From NCBI GenBank assembly GCA_900757495.1, contig CAAENX010000018.1:1-27810 (forward strand): a stretch of 27,810 nucleotides of DNA. Direction: 5' to 3'. Origin of the DNA: an uncultured Collinsella sp. Lineage in GTDB: Bacteria > Actinomycetota > Coriobacteriia > Coriobacteriales > Coriobacteriaceae. The notes below the pieces were generated by a model that made no database searches, was not told where the DNA came from, and saw only the letters and a program-made list of their open reading frames with translations. How positions within the stretch are numbered: position 1 is the stretch's first letter; every line of letters starts with the position of its first letter. Below are positions 7,953-16,840 of the stretch, in pieces. Position numbers and translations under genes: made by a program.

Positions 7953-9458
7953 ATGGAGCGTGCAAGCGGCGTCCTCATGCCCGTCTCATCTCTGCCCGGA
8001 CCATACGGAATCGGCGGCTTTGGCTGGAATGCCTACGACTTCGTCGATTTTCTCGCCTCGTGCAAACAACATTACTGGCAGATTCTGCCCCTTACGACGA
8101 CCAGCTATGGCGATTCGCCTTATCAGTCGTTCTCGGCCCGCGCAGGCAACCCCAACTTTATCGACTTTGCCGAGCTTATCGAGGCAGGGTATCTGGAGCA
8201 GCGCGATATCGATGGCGTGTATCTGGGATCCGACCCCAGCAATGTCGACTACGGTGCTATCTTTGGCGGCCGCCGTCAGATTCTCGACCGCGCCGCCGAG
8301 CGCTTTGCTGCCGACAAGCCGGCCGATTTCGATGACTTTATCCAGGCCAACGAGGACTGGCTCATCCCCTACTGTGAGTTCATGACCGTCAAAGAGGAGT
8401 GCGGTCTCAAGGCGTTTTGGGAGTGGCCCGCGGAGCTCCGCACCCGCGGCGAGGCTTCCGCCAAGGTCTGCGCCGACCATCCGGCGCGTATGCTCTACCA
8501 CCAGATGACGCAGTACTTCTTCGATCGCCAGTGGAGCCGCCTCAAGGCCTATGCCAACGAGCGCGACATTCTCATCATCGGCGACCTGCCCATCTATGTC
8601 TCGCGTGACTCCGTCGAGATGTGGGCGACACCTGAGCTCTTTAAGATCGACGCCGCCGGCAATCCCGTGAGCGTCGCCGGCACGCCGCCCGACCAGTTCT
8701 CGGCCACCGGCCAGTACTGGGGCAACCCCATCTACGACTGGGACGCCATGGAGGCCGACGGCTTCTCCTGGTGGGAGGGCCGCATTCGCGCCGCCCTCGA
8801 CATGTACGACGTCATCCGCCTGGATCACTTCCGCGGCTTCGAGGCCTATTGGGAGGTGCCGTTCTCCTCGCCTGATTCGTCCTACGGTTCGTGGACGCAG
8901 GGTCCCGGCCTCAAGCTCTTCAAGACACTCGAGGAAAAGCTCGGCACGCTGCCCATCATCGCCGAGGACCTGGGCTTCCTCACCCCCGGCGTCATCGATA
9001 TGCGCGACAACTCGGGCTTCCCCGGCATGAAGATCCTGCAGTTTGCCTTTGAGGGCACCAACTCGTACTACCTGCCGCACAACTACATTGCCAACACCGT
9101 CGCCTACGTGGGCACTCACGACAACGAGACGGCACGCGGCTGGTTTGAAGGAACGGCTACCCCGCGTCAGCGCGAGCAGACAGCCCTGTACACCCATCAG
9201 CAGGCCGGCGAACCCATCTCCGACGCGCTCAACCGAACCATCGCAGCCAGCGTGAGCGACACGTGCATCTACACCATGCAGGACCTGCTCAACTTGAGCA
9301 ACGAGGCGCGCATCAACACCCCTGCCACGCTGGGCGGCAACTGGACCTGGCGCATGCTCGACGGCGCCATCACCCGCGAGCTCGAGCACAAACTCACCGA
9401 CTGGACCGAGACCTACTTCCGCATCCCGTCGGAAGCCGAAATCGAGCTTCCTCAATAG
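7953..9458 (+). CDS. malQ: 4-alpha-glucanotransferase (amylomaltase, GH77)
   Basis: MalQ transfers alpha-1,4-glucan segments between maltooligosaccharides, releasing glucose and making chains long enough for phosphorylase. The 501-residue protein has all GH77 catalytic elements: nucleophile Asp291 in RLDHFRG, acid/base Glu338 in IIAEDLG, and the stabilising Asp390 in THDNE. Lacking long N-terminal extensions, it resembles the short amylomaltase type. The ATG at 7953 begins the family-typical MERASGVLMP; in-frame TTG (7938) and GTG (7941) starts nearer AAGAAGG are possible. It is followed by glgP on the same strand after 128 bp, the usual maltodextrin-breakdown pair, though a GC hairpin separates them and may lower read-through. 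Confidence 0.95.
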   Translation: MERASGVLMPVSSLPGPYGIGGFGWNAYDFVDFLASCKQHYWQILPLTTTSYGDSPYQSFSARAGNPNFIDFAELIEAGYLEQRDIDGVYLGSDPSNVDYGAIFGGRRQILDRAAERFAADKPADFDDFIQANEDWLIPYCEFMTVKEECGLKAFWEWPAELRTRGEASAKVCADHPARMLYHQMTQYFFDRQWSRLKAYANERDILIIGDLPIYVSRDSVEMWATPELFKIDAAGNPVSVAGTPPDQFSATGQYWGNPIYDWDAMEADGFSWWEGRIRAALDMYDVIRLDHFRGFEAYWEVPFSSPDSSYGSWTQGPGLKLFKTLEEKLGTLPIIAEDLGFLTPGVIDMRDNSGFPGMKILQFAFEGTNSYYLPHNYIANTVAYVGTHDNETARGWFEGTATPRQREQTALYTHQQAGEPISDALNRTIAASVSDTCIYTMQDLLNLSNEARINTPATLGGNWTWRMLDGAITRELEHKLTDWTETYFRIPSEAEIELPQ

Positions 9459-9505
9459 GAGCTACCGCGCCCGACCCCTCCCCACCGTGCGGACGCGCTT
9501 GCTTA

Positions 9506-9539
9506 CCCGCGCGAGGCCACCCCAATCCCCTCGCGCGGG
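9506..9539 (+). terminator. GC-rich hairpin between malQ and glgP
   Basis: Perfect 11-bp stem CCCGCGCGAGG / CCTCGCGCGGG with a 12-nt loop, followed by only a weak T-rich tail (ATTCTTATG). It may be a partial terminator or an mRNA-stability hairpin tuning glgP relative to malQ. Confidence 0.6.
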
Positions 9540-9586
9540 ATTCTTATGAATTGCAGACATGTAATCAACCCATTACAGGAGGAAAC

Positions 9587-11854
9587 ATGCCCCAAATTAA
9601 CCTCATGGAACTCGCCGAGCAGTCTTTTGGCACCTCGCTCGAGCAGCTCGACGACCGTCGCATTTACAAGCTGCTGGTCAAACTCGTGCAGGAGCGCTCC
9701 GCCGCCTGCCCGCTCAACAACGGCAAGAAAAAGCTCTATTACATTTCCGCCGAATTTTTGATCGGCAAGCTGCTCATCAACAACATGATCGACCTCGGCA
9801 TCTACGACGAGGTTAAGGACCAGCTCACCGCCGCAGGCCACGACCTCAACAAGATCGAGGAGTTCGAGGTCGAGCCGTCGCTCGGCAACGGCGGCCTGGG
9901 CCGCCTGGCCGCATGCTTCCTGGATTCCATCGCCACGCTGGGCTTGACCGGCGATGGCGTGGGCCTCAACTATCACTACGGCCTGTTCCGTCAGCGCTTT
10001 GTCGACAACCAGCAGAAGGCCGTCCCCGACGAGTGGCTCGGTGAGCAGGACATCCTAGTCGACGACGACCGCTCCTACACCGTCGAGTTCGGCGATTTTG
10101 CCGTTACCTCCAAGCTCGTCAACATCGACGTGCCCGGTTACGGCCAGCCCACCAAGAACCGTCTGCGCCTGTTCGACCTGGCGAGCGTCGACGACGGCCT
10201 GGTCCCCGGCAGCTCCATCGACTTCGACAAGACCGAGATCGCCAAAAACCTCACCTTGTTCCTCTACCCCGACGATTCCGACGAGCAGGGCCGCCTGCTT
10301 CGCATCTACCAGGAATACTTCATGGTGAGCAACGCCGCCCAGCTCCTAATCGACGAGGCCATCGAGCGCGGCAGCAACCTGCACGATCTGGCCGACTACG
10401 CCGTGGTCCAAATTAACGACACGCACCCCACCATGGTCATCCCCGAGCTCATTCGCTTGCTCACCACCGAGCATGGCATCGAGTTTGACGAGGCCGTGAC
10501 CATCGTACGCTCCATGGTCGCCTACACTAACCACACGATTCTTGCCGAGGCGCTCGAGAAGTGGCCGCTCGTCAGCCTGCAGAAGGTCTCCCCTGCCATC
10601 GCCGACATTATCGTCAAGCTCGATGAGATCGCGAAGGCCGAGCACGATGACCCGCGCGTCGCCGTCATCGACGAATACGACACCGTCCACATGGCCCACA
10701 TGGACATCCACTTTGGCTTCTCCATCAACGGCGTAGCCGCCCTCCACACCAAGATACTTGAGGACACCGAGCTTCATCCGTTCTACGAGATCTATCCCGA
10801 GAAGTTCTCCAACAAGACCAACGGCATCACCTTCCGCCGCTGGATCCATGGTGCCAACCCCGCGCTCGCCAGCCTGCTCGACGATGTGATCGGCACCGAT
10901 TGGCGCAGCACCGGCGATCTGAGCAAGCTCGCCGAATTCGCCGACGACAAGGACGTTCTTGAGCGCCTGGCTGCCACCAAAGTCGAGGCCAAGAGCATCA
11001 TGCGCCAGTTCATGGCGCTCGAGCAGGGCGTGACCATCCCTTCCAACGCCATCATCGATGTTCAGGTCAAGCGCATCCACGAGTATAAGCGCCAGCAGAT
11101 GCTCGCGCTCTACATCATCTGGAAGTATCTCGACATCAAGAACGGCAACAAGCCCGCTCACCCCGTCACCATCATCTTTGGCGGCAAGGCGGCACCTGCC
11201 TACACCATCGCCCAGGACATCATTCACCTGATCCTGACGCTGTCGCAGTGGATTGCAAACGACCCCGACGTGGCGCCCTACCTGCAGGTTGTCATGATCG
11301 AGAACTATAACGTCACCGCCGCCGAGCGCGTGATCCCCGCCGCTGACATCTCCGAGCAGATCAGCCTGGCCTCCAAGGAGGCAAGCGGCACCTCCAACAT
11401 GAAGTTCATGCTCAACGGCGCCCTAACCCTGTGCACGCTCGACGGTGCCAACGTGGAGATTGCCGAGCTCGTGGGCGACGAGAACATCTACACCTTTGGC
11501 GCCTCGTCCAAGCAGGTCGAGCAGCTCTACGCCGACGGCACCTACGATGCCGGCGCACTCTACCGCAAGCCCGGCATCAAACTGCTGGTGGACTTCATCA
11601 CCAACCCCGCCTTTATGGCGACCGGCAACGCGGAGCGCCTGCAGCGTCTGCACGACGACATCAAGGGCAAGGACTGGTTCATGGCCCTACTCGACATTGA
11701 GGAGTACATCCAGACCAAGGAGCGCGTGCTGGCCGACTACGAGGACCAGGACGCTTGGATGCGCAAGGCGCTCATCAATATCGCCAACGCCGGCACCTTC
11801 TCGTCCGACCGTACGATCTCCCAGTACAACGACGAGATCTGGCACCTGAGCTAG
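9587..11854 (+). CDS. glgP: Glycogen/maltodextrin phosphorylase (GT35)
   Basis: This enzyme phosphorolyses terminal alpha-1,4-glucosidic bonds of glycogen or maltodextrin to glucose-1-phosphate, using pyridoxal phosphate. The 755-residue protein is slightly shorter than many homologues. It contains PSLGNGGLGRLAACFLDS near the N-terminus and the PLP site EASGTSNMKFMLNGALTL, with the Schiff-base lysine at 606. The start is fixed by AGGAGG (9577-9582) 4 nt before ATG; the same frame runs open back into malQ and that extension is rejected. With MalQ it converts imported or stored glucans into glucose and glucose-1-P. Whether glycogen or maltodextrin is preferred cannot be told here; no glgA, glgB or glgC is in the window. 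Confidence 0.96.
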   Translation: MPQINLMELAEQSFGTSLEQLDDRRIYKLLVKLVQERSAACPLNNGKKKLYYISAEFLIGKLLINNMIDLGIYDEVKDQLTAAGHDLNKIEEFEVEPSLGNGGLGRLAACFLDSIATLGLTGDGVGLNYHYGLFRQRFVDNQQKAVPDEWLGEQDILVDDDRSYTVEFGDFAVTSKLVNIDVPGYGQPTKNRLRLFDLASVDDGLVPGSSIDFDKTEIAKNLTLFLYPDDSDEQGRLLRIYQEYFMVSNAAQLLIDEAIERGSNLHDLADYAVVQINDTHPTMVIPELIRLLTTEHGIEFDEAVTIVRSMVAYTNHTILAEALEKWPLVSLQKVSPAIADIIVKLDEIAKAEHDDPRVAVIDEYDTVHMAHMDIHFGFSINGVAALHTKILEDTELHPFYEIYPEKFSNKTNGITFRRWIHGANPALASLLDDVIGTDWRSTGDLSKLAEFADDKDVLERLAATKVEAKSIMRQFMALEQGVTIPSNAIIDVQVKRIHEYKRQQMLALYIIWKYLDIKNGNKPAHPVTIIFGGKAAPAYTIAQDIIHLILTLSQWIANDPDVAPYLQVVMIENYNVTAAERVIPAADISEQISLASKEASGTSNMKFMLNGALTLCTLDGANVEIAELVGDENIYTFGASSKQVEQLYADGTYDAGALYRKPGIKLLVDFITNPAFMATGNAERLQRLHDDIKGKDWFMALLDIEEYIQTKERVLADYEDQDAWMRKALINIANAGTFSSDRTISQYNDEIWHLS

Positions 11855-11882
11855 CTCATTCCCCTTACCCATCCTCTTGAGA

Positions 11883-11914
11883 AACGGAGTCGTGGCAACA
11901 CGGCTCCGTTTTTT
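11883..11914 (+). terminator. glgP intrinsic terminator
   Basis: An 11-bp stem ACGGAGTCGTG / CACGGCTCCGT with one wobble and a GCAA tetraloop, followed by six T residues, about 30 nt past the glgP stop. Confidence 0.93.
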
Positions 11915-11954
11915 GTGCCCGCACGTTACCCTGTGACCCGACTCTGCCTAACAA

Positions 11955-12251
11955 TCTCGATCTGTAACAACTAGCCAGCAGAATTGGCACCGCCCGTTAC
12001 AGAACGAGACAATCAAAACCGTCCATCTGAGTTCATCTCAATCTGTAACATCTGGCACCTAAAATTGGTTCTTCCTGTTACAGATCGAGACAAACGGAAT
12101 CGTCCCGCAGCAATATCTCAATCTGTAACATCTAGCAGCTGAAATTCGTCTTTGGTGTTACAGATTTAGATGAAATGGTTAGCTCAGCGGAACCGTCTCG
12201 ATCTGTAACATCTAACGTCCGAAATCGGCCCCACCTGTTACAGATCGAGAC
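11955..12251 (+). repeat. Array of four 55-bp inverted repeats, 80-bp period
   Basis: Four units begin at 11955, 12036, 12116 and 12196 (steps of 81, 80 and 80 bp). Each has a left arm TCTCRATCTGTAAC, a 27-nt partly conserved middle, and a right arm GTTACAGATCGAGA; right arms start at 11996, 12077, 12157 and 12237. The result is eight half-sites every 39-41 bp in alternating orientation. Spacers of 25-26 bp share words such as CAAACGGAATCGTC. Unit 4 has perfect 15-bp arms; units 1-3 have one or two arm mismatches. It fills the gap between the convergent glgP and ABC-operon genes. No ORF is present. It is not a CRISPR array. Function is unknown. Confidence 0.9.
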
Positions 12252-12283
12252 AAACGACCGGCCAGACAGCCCCAACACAAAGA

Positions 12284-12322
12284 AAGGCTCCCCTCTCGCC
12301 CAGTGGACGGGAGGGAAGCCTT
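12284..12322 (-). terminator. ABC operon terminator
   Basis: On the minus strand AAGGCTTCCCTCCCG pairs imperfectly with CGAGAGGGGAGCCTT, then CTTTGTG follows. It is placed about 70 nt after the ATPase stop codon. The stem has two internal mismatched or wobble positions. The stretch between this hairpin and the gene shows nothing else recognisable. Confidence 0.65.
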
Positions 12323-12390
12323 ATATGTGACCGCGGCAAAAGGATGGCAATACCGCAGTCGCCCAAAGGGAGGGTCTGGATGCACCGGGC

Positions 12391-13590
12391 CTAGATAAGG
12401 TTCTTGCCAGAGACCTTATCGAAGAGGTGGGTCGCGTTCTTCTCGAACTTGAACCAGATGGGGTCGCCCGCCTTGAGCGCGCCCTTGGCCTCGAGGTCGA
12501 CGACGGGGATAATCAGGACAAACTGGCCGTCGGGAGCGGTCACGTGGACATGCTCGGTCGAGCCCATGAGCTCGGTCACCTCGACGGTGCCCTGGAGCGC
12601 ACCCTCCTCGCCCTTGTCGGCAAGCAGGATCTGCTCGGGACGCACGCCGGCCGTAATCTCCTTCACGTCGCCGCCGTCCCAGTTGAGGGCAAGCCGTGCG
12701 CAAGTCTCGGGGGCGAGCGCCACGTTCATATCCTCGGTCTTGACGGTAAAGCCGTTGCCCGAGCGCACCAGCTGGGCATCGAAGAAGTTCATCTGCGGCA
12801 CGCCGATGAAGCCGGCGACGAAGATGTTCGCGGGATGGTTGAAGACCTCCTGCGGCGTGGCGATCTGCTGGACGACGCCGTCCTTCATGACCACGATACG
12901 GTCGCCGAGGGTCATAGCCTCGGTCTGGTCGTGGGTAACGTAGATGAAGGTACCCTTGATCTCGTGACGCAGCTTAATGAGCTCGGCGCGCATCTGGTTA
13001 CGCAACTTGGCGTCCAGGTTGGACAGCGGCTCGTCCATCAGGAAGACCTTGGGGTCACGCACGATGGCTCGGCCGATGGCGACGCGCTGACGCTGACCGC
13101 CCGAAAGCGCCTTGGGCTTACGGTCGAGGTACTCGGTAATACCCAGGATCTCGGCAGCGGAGCGGACCTTGCGGTCGATCTCGTCCTTGGGGACTTTCTT
13201 GAGCTCGAGCGTAAACGCCATGTTCTCGTACACCGTCATATTGGGATACAGAGCATAGCTCTGGAACACCATGGCGATGTCGCGGTCCTTGGGAGCGACG
13301 TCGTTGACGCGCTTGCCATCGATGAGCACATCGCCCGAGGTGATGTCCTCCAGGCCGGCGATCATGCGCATCGTCGTGGACTTACCGCAGCCAGAGGGGC
13401 CAACGAGGACGATGAACTCCTGGTCGTGAACGGTGAGGTTGAAGTCCTCTACAGCAAGCACACCGTCCTCGGTAACCTTAAGGTTGTGCTTCTTCTCCTC
13501 GGTCTTCTTCTTTTTGCCAAAGAAGCCCTTCTTTTTTGACTCGTTGTTGGGATACACCTTCTGAACATGTTTGAGAACGATCTCGGCCAT
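12391..13590 (-). CDS. CUT1-family sugar ABC transporter ATPase (MsmK/UgpC-like)
   Basis: Energises a carbohydrate importer, probably the SBP and two permeases encoded just upstream. The 399-residue protein has Walker A GPSGCGKST (64-72), the signature LSGGQ (162-166), Walker B FLMDEP with Asp186/Glu187, the switch His in THDQTEAM, and a C-terminal regulatory (MalK/TOBE) domain. Unusually, a lysine-rich insert of about 28 residues (16-43, including KKKGFFGKKKKTEEKK) separates the first strand and its A-loop tyrosine from AVEDFNL. Multitask ATPases of this type often serve several CUT1 importers, so it may not be dedicated to this one. AAAGG precedes the ATG. A 68-bp gap with a GGCGCC-type hairpin separates it from the permease gene. 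Confidence 0.95.
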   Translation of the reverse strand: MAEIVLKHVQKVYPNNESKKKGFFGKKKKTEEKKHNLKVTEDGVLAVEDFNLTVHDQEFIVLVGPSGCGKSTTMRMIAGLEDITSGDVLIDGKRVNDVAPKDRDIAMVFQSYALYPNMTVYENMAFTLELKKVPKDEIDRKVRSAAEILGITEYLDRKPKALSGGQRQRVAIGRAIVRDPKVFLMDEPLSNLDAKLRNQMRAELIKLRHEIKGTFIYVTHDQTEAMTLGDRIVVMKDGVVQQIATPQEVFNHPANIFVAGFIGVPQMNFFDAQLVRSGNGFTVKTEDMNVALAPETCARLALNWDGGDVKEITAGVRPEQILLADKGEEGALQGTVEVTELMGSTEHVHVTAPDGQFVLIIPVVDLEAKGALKAGDPIWFKFEKNATHLFDKVSGKNLI

Positions 13591-13658
13591 GTCTTTACCT
13601 TTCGATACGCGGCGCCGCGCTGAGGGGCGCCGCCAAAACTTGCAAAACAGTTACGGCA

Positions 13659-14498
13659 TCAGCCCTTGACGGCACCTGCCACAACGCCGTCAATGATGTA
13701 CTTCTGGCAGAAGATGTACATGATGACGATGGGGATGACGACCATCATGATGCATGCCATCATGGGGCCGAGCTCGACGTGGCCATAGCCGCCACGGAAG
13801 TACTGGATCAAGATAGGAATGGTCTTGTACTTGGTGGAGTCGAGCGTAAGGTAGGGCAGCAGATAGTCGTTCCAGACCCACATGGTCTCAAGGATACCGA
13901 CCGAAAGATAGGTGGGCTTCATAATGGGAAGGACGATCTTAAAGAACACCTGGACCGGGTTGCAGCCGTCGATCATGGCCGCCTCTTCGATCTCGAGCGG
14001 GATGTTCTTTACAAAGCCGGCGAACATAAAGACCGCGAGGCCCGCGCCAAAACCAAGGTAGATGAAGCAGATGTTAAACGGCGTGTTAAAGCCGATGCGG
14101 TCCGCGAGGTTGGACAGCGTGAACATGAGCATCTGGAAGGGCACGACCATCGAGAAGACGAACAGGTAATAGAAGAAGTTCGAGATCTTGCTGTTGACGC
14201 GCACCACGTACCAAGCGCACATGGAGCAGCACACCAAGATCAGCACGACCGACGTGACCGTGATGATGAGCGAATACATAAATGCCGAGGCAAAGCCCTG
14301 CTCGTTCAGAGCGTGCACGTAGTTTGCGAGGCCGTTGAACGTCTCGGGCGTGAGCAGATCGAACGCCGTGGTGGTGCTGATTGCGGTCGCTTTCTTAAAG
14401 GAATTGAGCGCAATCATGAACACGGGGTAGATCCATGCGAGCGACAGGATCGTAAAGAAGATCGAGAGCGCGCGGTTGATAGCCTTATCGCGTTTCAT
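13659..14498 (-). CDS. CUT1 sugar ABC permease (MalG/UgpE-like)
   Basis: Inner-membrane permease of 279 residues, predicted to have six transmembrane helices. The cytoplasmic EAA loop that docks onto the ATPase is visible as EIEEAAMIDGCNPVQVFFKIVL in the second half. Its ATG overlaps the stop codon of the preceding permease gene by one base (TAATG on the minus strand at 14500-14496), so translation is likely coupled and the two chains made in equal amounts. Substrate cannot be told from the permease; the operon context indicates an oligosaccharide or glycoside. Confidence 0.95.
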   Translation of the reverse strand: MKRDKAINRALSIFFTILSLAWIYPVFMIALNSFKKATAISTTTAFDLLTPETFNGLANYVHALNEQGFASAFMYSLIITVTSVVLILVCCSMCAWYVVRVNSKISNFFYYLFVFSMVVPFQMLMFTLSNLADRIGFNTPFNICFIYLGFGAGLAVFMFAGFVKNIPLEIEEAAMIDGCNPVQVFFKIVLPIMKPTYLSVGILETMWVWNDYLLPYLTLDSTKYKTIPILIQYFRGGYGHVELGPMMACIMMVVIPIVIMYIFCQKYIIDGVVAGAVKG

Positions 14499-15352
14499 TA
14501 CTGCTGCACCTCCTTGGACCTCGTGGCCTTAAGCTGGATCATAGAAATAGCGACAACCAGGATGCAGAAGATAACTGCCTTGGCCTGACCGATGCCCTGC
14601 CATGCGATGCCAGCACGCGAATAGAACGTGTTGTAGATGTTCAGGGCGAGCATCTCGGTGGAGTGCGCCGGGGCGCCACCGGTAAGGGCGAGGTTCTGGT
14701 CGAACAGCTTAAAGCCGTTGGTGATGGACAGGAACAGGCAGATGGTGATGGTCGGCATCAGGTTGGGGATCTTAACCTTCCAAAACGTCTGCCATGCCGT
14801 AGCGCCATCGACCTTGGCGGCCTCGATGTAGTCAGACGGGATGGACTGCAGACCGGCGATGTAGATGATCATCATGTAGCCGACCTGTTGCCACAGGGTC
14901 AGGATGATAAGGCCCCAGAAGCCAGCGGCGGAGTTGAGGGCGATAAGCTGGGCACCCACGTTGGAGAGCAGGCAGTTGATCAGAATCTGCCAAATGTAAC
15001 CCAGCACAATGCCGCCGATCAGGTTAGGCATAAAGAAAATCGTACGGAAGATGTTGGTGCCCTTGAGCGCCTTGCGGGTGAGCGCCTGCGCAATGGCCAG
15101 CGCGATCACGTTGATGAGCACCGTCGACAGGAAGGCAAACGCCACGGTAAAGAAGAACGACGTGGAGAACTGCGGGTCGGTCAGTGCGCGCACGTAGTTC
15201 TCGATACCGACAAAGTGCGCGTTATTGATGGTAATAAACTGGCAGAACGAGAGATAGAAACCCTGGATAAAGGGAATCACGAACCCGATCATAAACGCCA
15301 GGCACGTGGGCAGCATAAAGAGCGGCCACCAGCGCTTGAGTGCTTTGCCCAT
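14498..15352 (-). CDS. CUT1 sugar ABC permease (MalF/UgpA-like)
   Basis: Inner-membrane permease of 284 residues with about six hydrophobic helices and the EAA loop DYIEAAKVDGATAWQTFWKVKIP near residue 190, partner to the MalG-like chain encoded next. AAAGGA lies 8 nt before the ATG. An 87-bp gap separates it from the binding-protein gene and contains a very stable 13-bp hairpin. It lacks the large periplasmic insertion found in enterobacterial MalF, as is usual for Gram-positive CUT1 systems. Confidence 0.94.
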   Translation of the reverse strand: MGKALKRWWPLFMLPTCLAFMIGFVIPFIQGFYLSFCQFITINNAHFVGIENYVRALTDPQFSTSFFFTVAFAFLSTVLINVIALAIAQALTRKALKGTNIFRTIFFMPNLIGGIVLGYIWQILINCLLSNVGAQLIALNSAAGFWGLIILTLWQQVGYMMIIYIAGLQSIPSDYIEAAKVDGATAWQTFWKVKIPNLMPTITICLFLSITNGFKLFDQNLALTGGAPAHSTEMLALNIYNTFYSRAGIAWQGIGQAKAVIFCILVVAISMIQLKATRSKEVQQ

Positions 15353-15372
15353 AGAAGGGTCCTTTCAATATG

Positions 15373-15408
15373 CAGGGGGCGGGCAAACCTACGTCTGCCC
15401 GCCCCCTG
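15373..15408 (-). other. Stable intergenic hairpin after the SBP gene
   Basis: A perfect 13-bp stem CAGGGGGCGGGCA / TGCCCGCCCCCTG with a 10-nt loop lies 31 nt after the SBP stop and 20 nt before the permease start. There is no T-tract, so it is more likely an RNA-stability or partial-attenuation element that raises SBP over permease output, as in malE-malF-type arrangements. Confidence 0.7.
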
Positions 15409-15439
15409 TCGCTAATCAGATAGCTTGGGCAGCAACTGC

Positions 15440-16756
15440 TTACTCGGAAGCAGCCTTCTCGGTCTTCCAGCCATCGACGAAGGCATTCTTGACGCCGTCC
15501 CACTTGGTGTTGTCGGCAGCATAAGCGATGAGAGCCTGCTTGAGGTTCTTCTTCCACTCCTCAGAGGGGATGTAAACGAAGTCCCAAGCAACGGTCTTCT
15601 TGCCATCCTTGGCCATAGCAACGGCCTGCTGCGAGAAGACGTTGGTGGTCTCCTTAGCGCTCTTGAACGGGGCGGTCAGACCCATCTTGTCAGCGATGAT
15701 GCTGGTGGCGGTGTCAGAAGTGACGCACCAATACATGAAGTCCTCGGTGGCCTTCTGGGCATCCTCGGAAGCCTGGGAGCTGACGCACCAGTAGTTCTCG
15801 CCGCCGGAGCACAGGCCCTGGTTCTCCTCGCCGTCGACGCCGATGTAGATCGGCAGCATGCCGAGCTGGTCGTCGGTCATACCGGCCTTGGTGAGGTCGG
15901 CGTAGGCCCAAGAGCCGTTCTGGTAGAAGACGGCCTTGCCGGTTGCGAACTCGTTAGTGGCGTCGTCACCGGTCTTGGAGGCGAGCTGCGAAGGATCGCA
16001 GGTGGAGTCGGTGATGTACAGGTCGAAGATCTGCTTAAAGTTGTCGAGATACTCGCCCTTGATCTCGTCGTCCTCCTGGTTGTGCTCCTTCTCGAACTCG
16101 TAGTAGAGCGGGAGGTTGGCGAGGTGGGTGGTGTAGCGCCAGCTGGAGGAGTCATCCATGCCGGCGGAAGTGAAGGCACCGTCAACGCCGAGCTCGTCCT
16201 TGCGGGCCTGGATGTCATCGGCGCAAGCCTTCAGCTTGTCGAAGGAGTTGATGTCCTCGGCCTTGTAGCCAGCCTTCTCGAGGAGCTCCTTGTTGTAGAT
16301 GATGCCGTAGCTCTCCTGAACCCAGTCGATACCCAGATCCTTGCCGTCGGACTGCAGAGCCAGGGAGTCGTCGATGAGCTCGCCGCGGAGCTTGGTGTCG
16401 GACAGATCGGCGCAGTAATCCTTCCAGTTCTTAAGACCGGTGGGGCCGTTGACCTGGAACAGCGTCGGAGCGGAGCTCTTGGACATCTCGGACTTGAGCT
16501 TCTCCTCGTAGGTGTTGGAGGCGGCGGTCACGATCTTGACCTCGACGCCCTTCTCCTTCTTGTACGCCTTGGCGATCTCCTTCCACTCCTTGTCGACCTC
16601 GGGCTTGAACTGGAGGAAGTAGACCTCGGCAGCGTCACCAGAAGCAGAGGAGCCAGAGCCGGCAGAACCACCGCAGCCCACGAGGCCCAGACCAAGAACC
16701 GCAGCCGCGGAACCAGCAAAGCCCAGGAACTGCCTTCTGCTCATTTCGTTCTTCAT
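15440..16756 (-). CDS. Sugar ABC transporter substrate-binding lipoprotein
   Basis: Extracellular solute-binding protein (family 1) that captures a carbohydrate for the adjoining permeases. The 438-residue protein starts with a signal bearing SRRQFL (6-11), a near-perfect twin-arginine motif, and lipobox LVGC with Cys28 as the predicted lipidated residue. It is therefore a Tat-type lipoprotein anchored on the outer face of the membrane. A Gly/Ser tether follows, then the binding domain. The ATG at 16756 has AGGGTGG 6 nt upstream; a GTG six codons earlier lacks a ribosome site. It is the first gene of the four-gene ABC operon. Palindromes upstream share a word with the GntR gene promoter, so that regulator may control the operon. 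Confidence 0.94.
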   Translation of the reverse strand: MKNEMSRRQFLGFAGSAAAVLGLGLVGCGGSAGSGSSASGDAAEVYFLQFKPEVDKEWKEIAKAYKKEKGVEVKIVTAASNTYEEKLKSEMSKSSAPTLFQVNGPTGLKNWKDYCADLSDTKLRGELIDDSLALQSDGKDLGIDWVQESYGIIYNKELLEKAGYKAEDINSFDKLKACADDIQARKDELGVDGAFTSAGMDDSSSWRYTTHLANLPLYYEFEKEHNQEDDEIKGEYLDNFKQIFDLYITDSTCDPSQLASKTGDDATNEFATGKAVFYQNGSWAYADLTKAGMTDDQLGMLPIYIGVDGEENQGLCSGGENYWCVSSQASEDAQKATEDFMYWCVTSDTATSIIADKMGLTAPFKSAKETTNVFSQQAVAMAKDGKKTVAWDFVYIPSEEWKKNLKQALIAYAADNTKWDGVKNAFVDGWKTEKAASE

Positions 16757-16840
16757 TACAATCCACCCTTTCACACCGTGGCGGCACCCTTTGCCGCCGC
16801 CTTCGGAGATTGGCTCGGGGACTTTGCCCCTTTTGCTGAT

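Noticed and set aside
11955..12251. CRISPR array
   Set aside because: The repeated unit is an inverted repeat with related middles and related spacers, the period is 80 bp, and there are no cas genes. True spacers would be unrelated.
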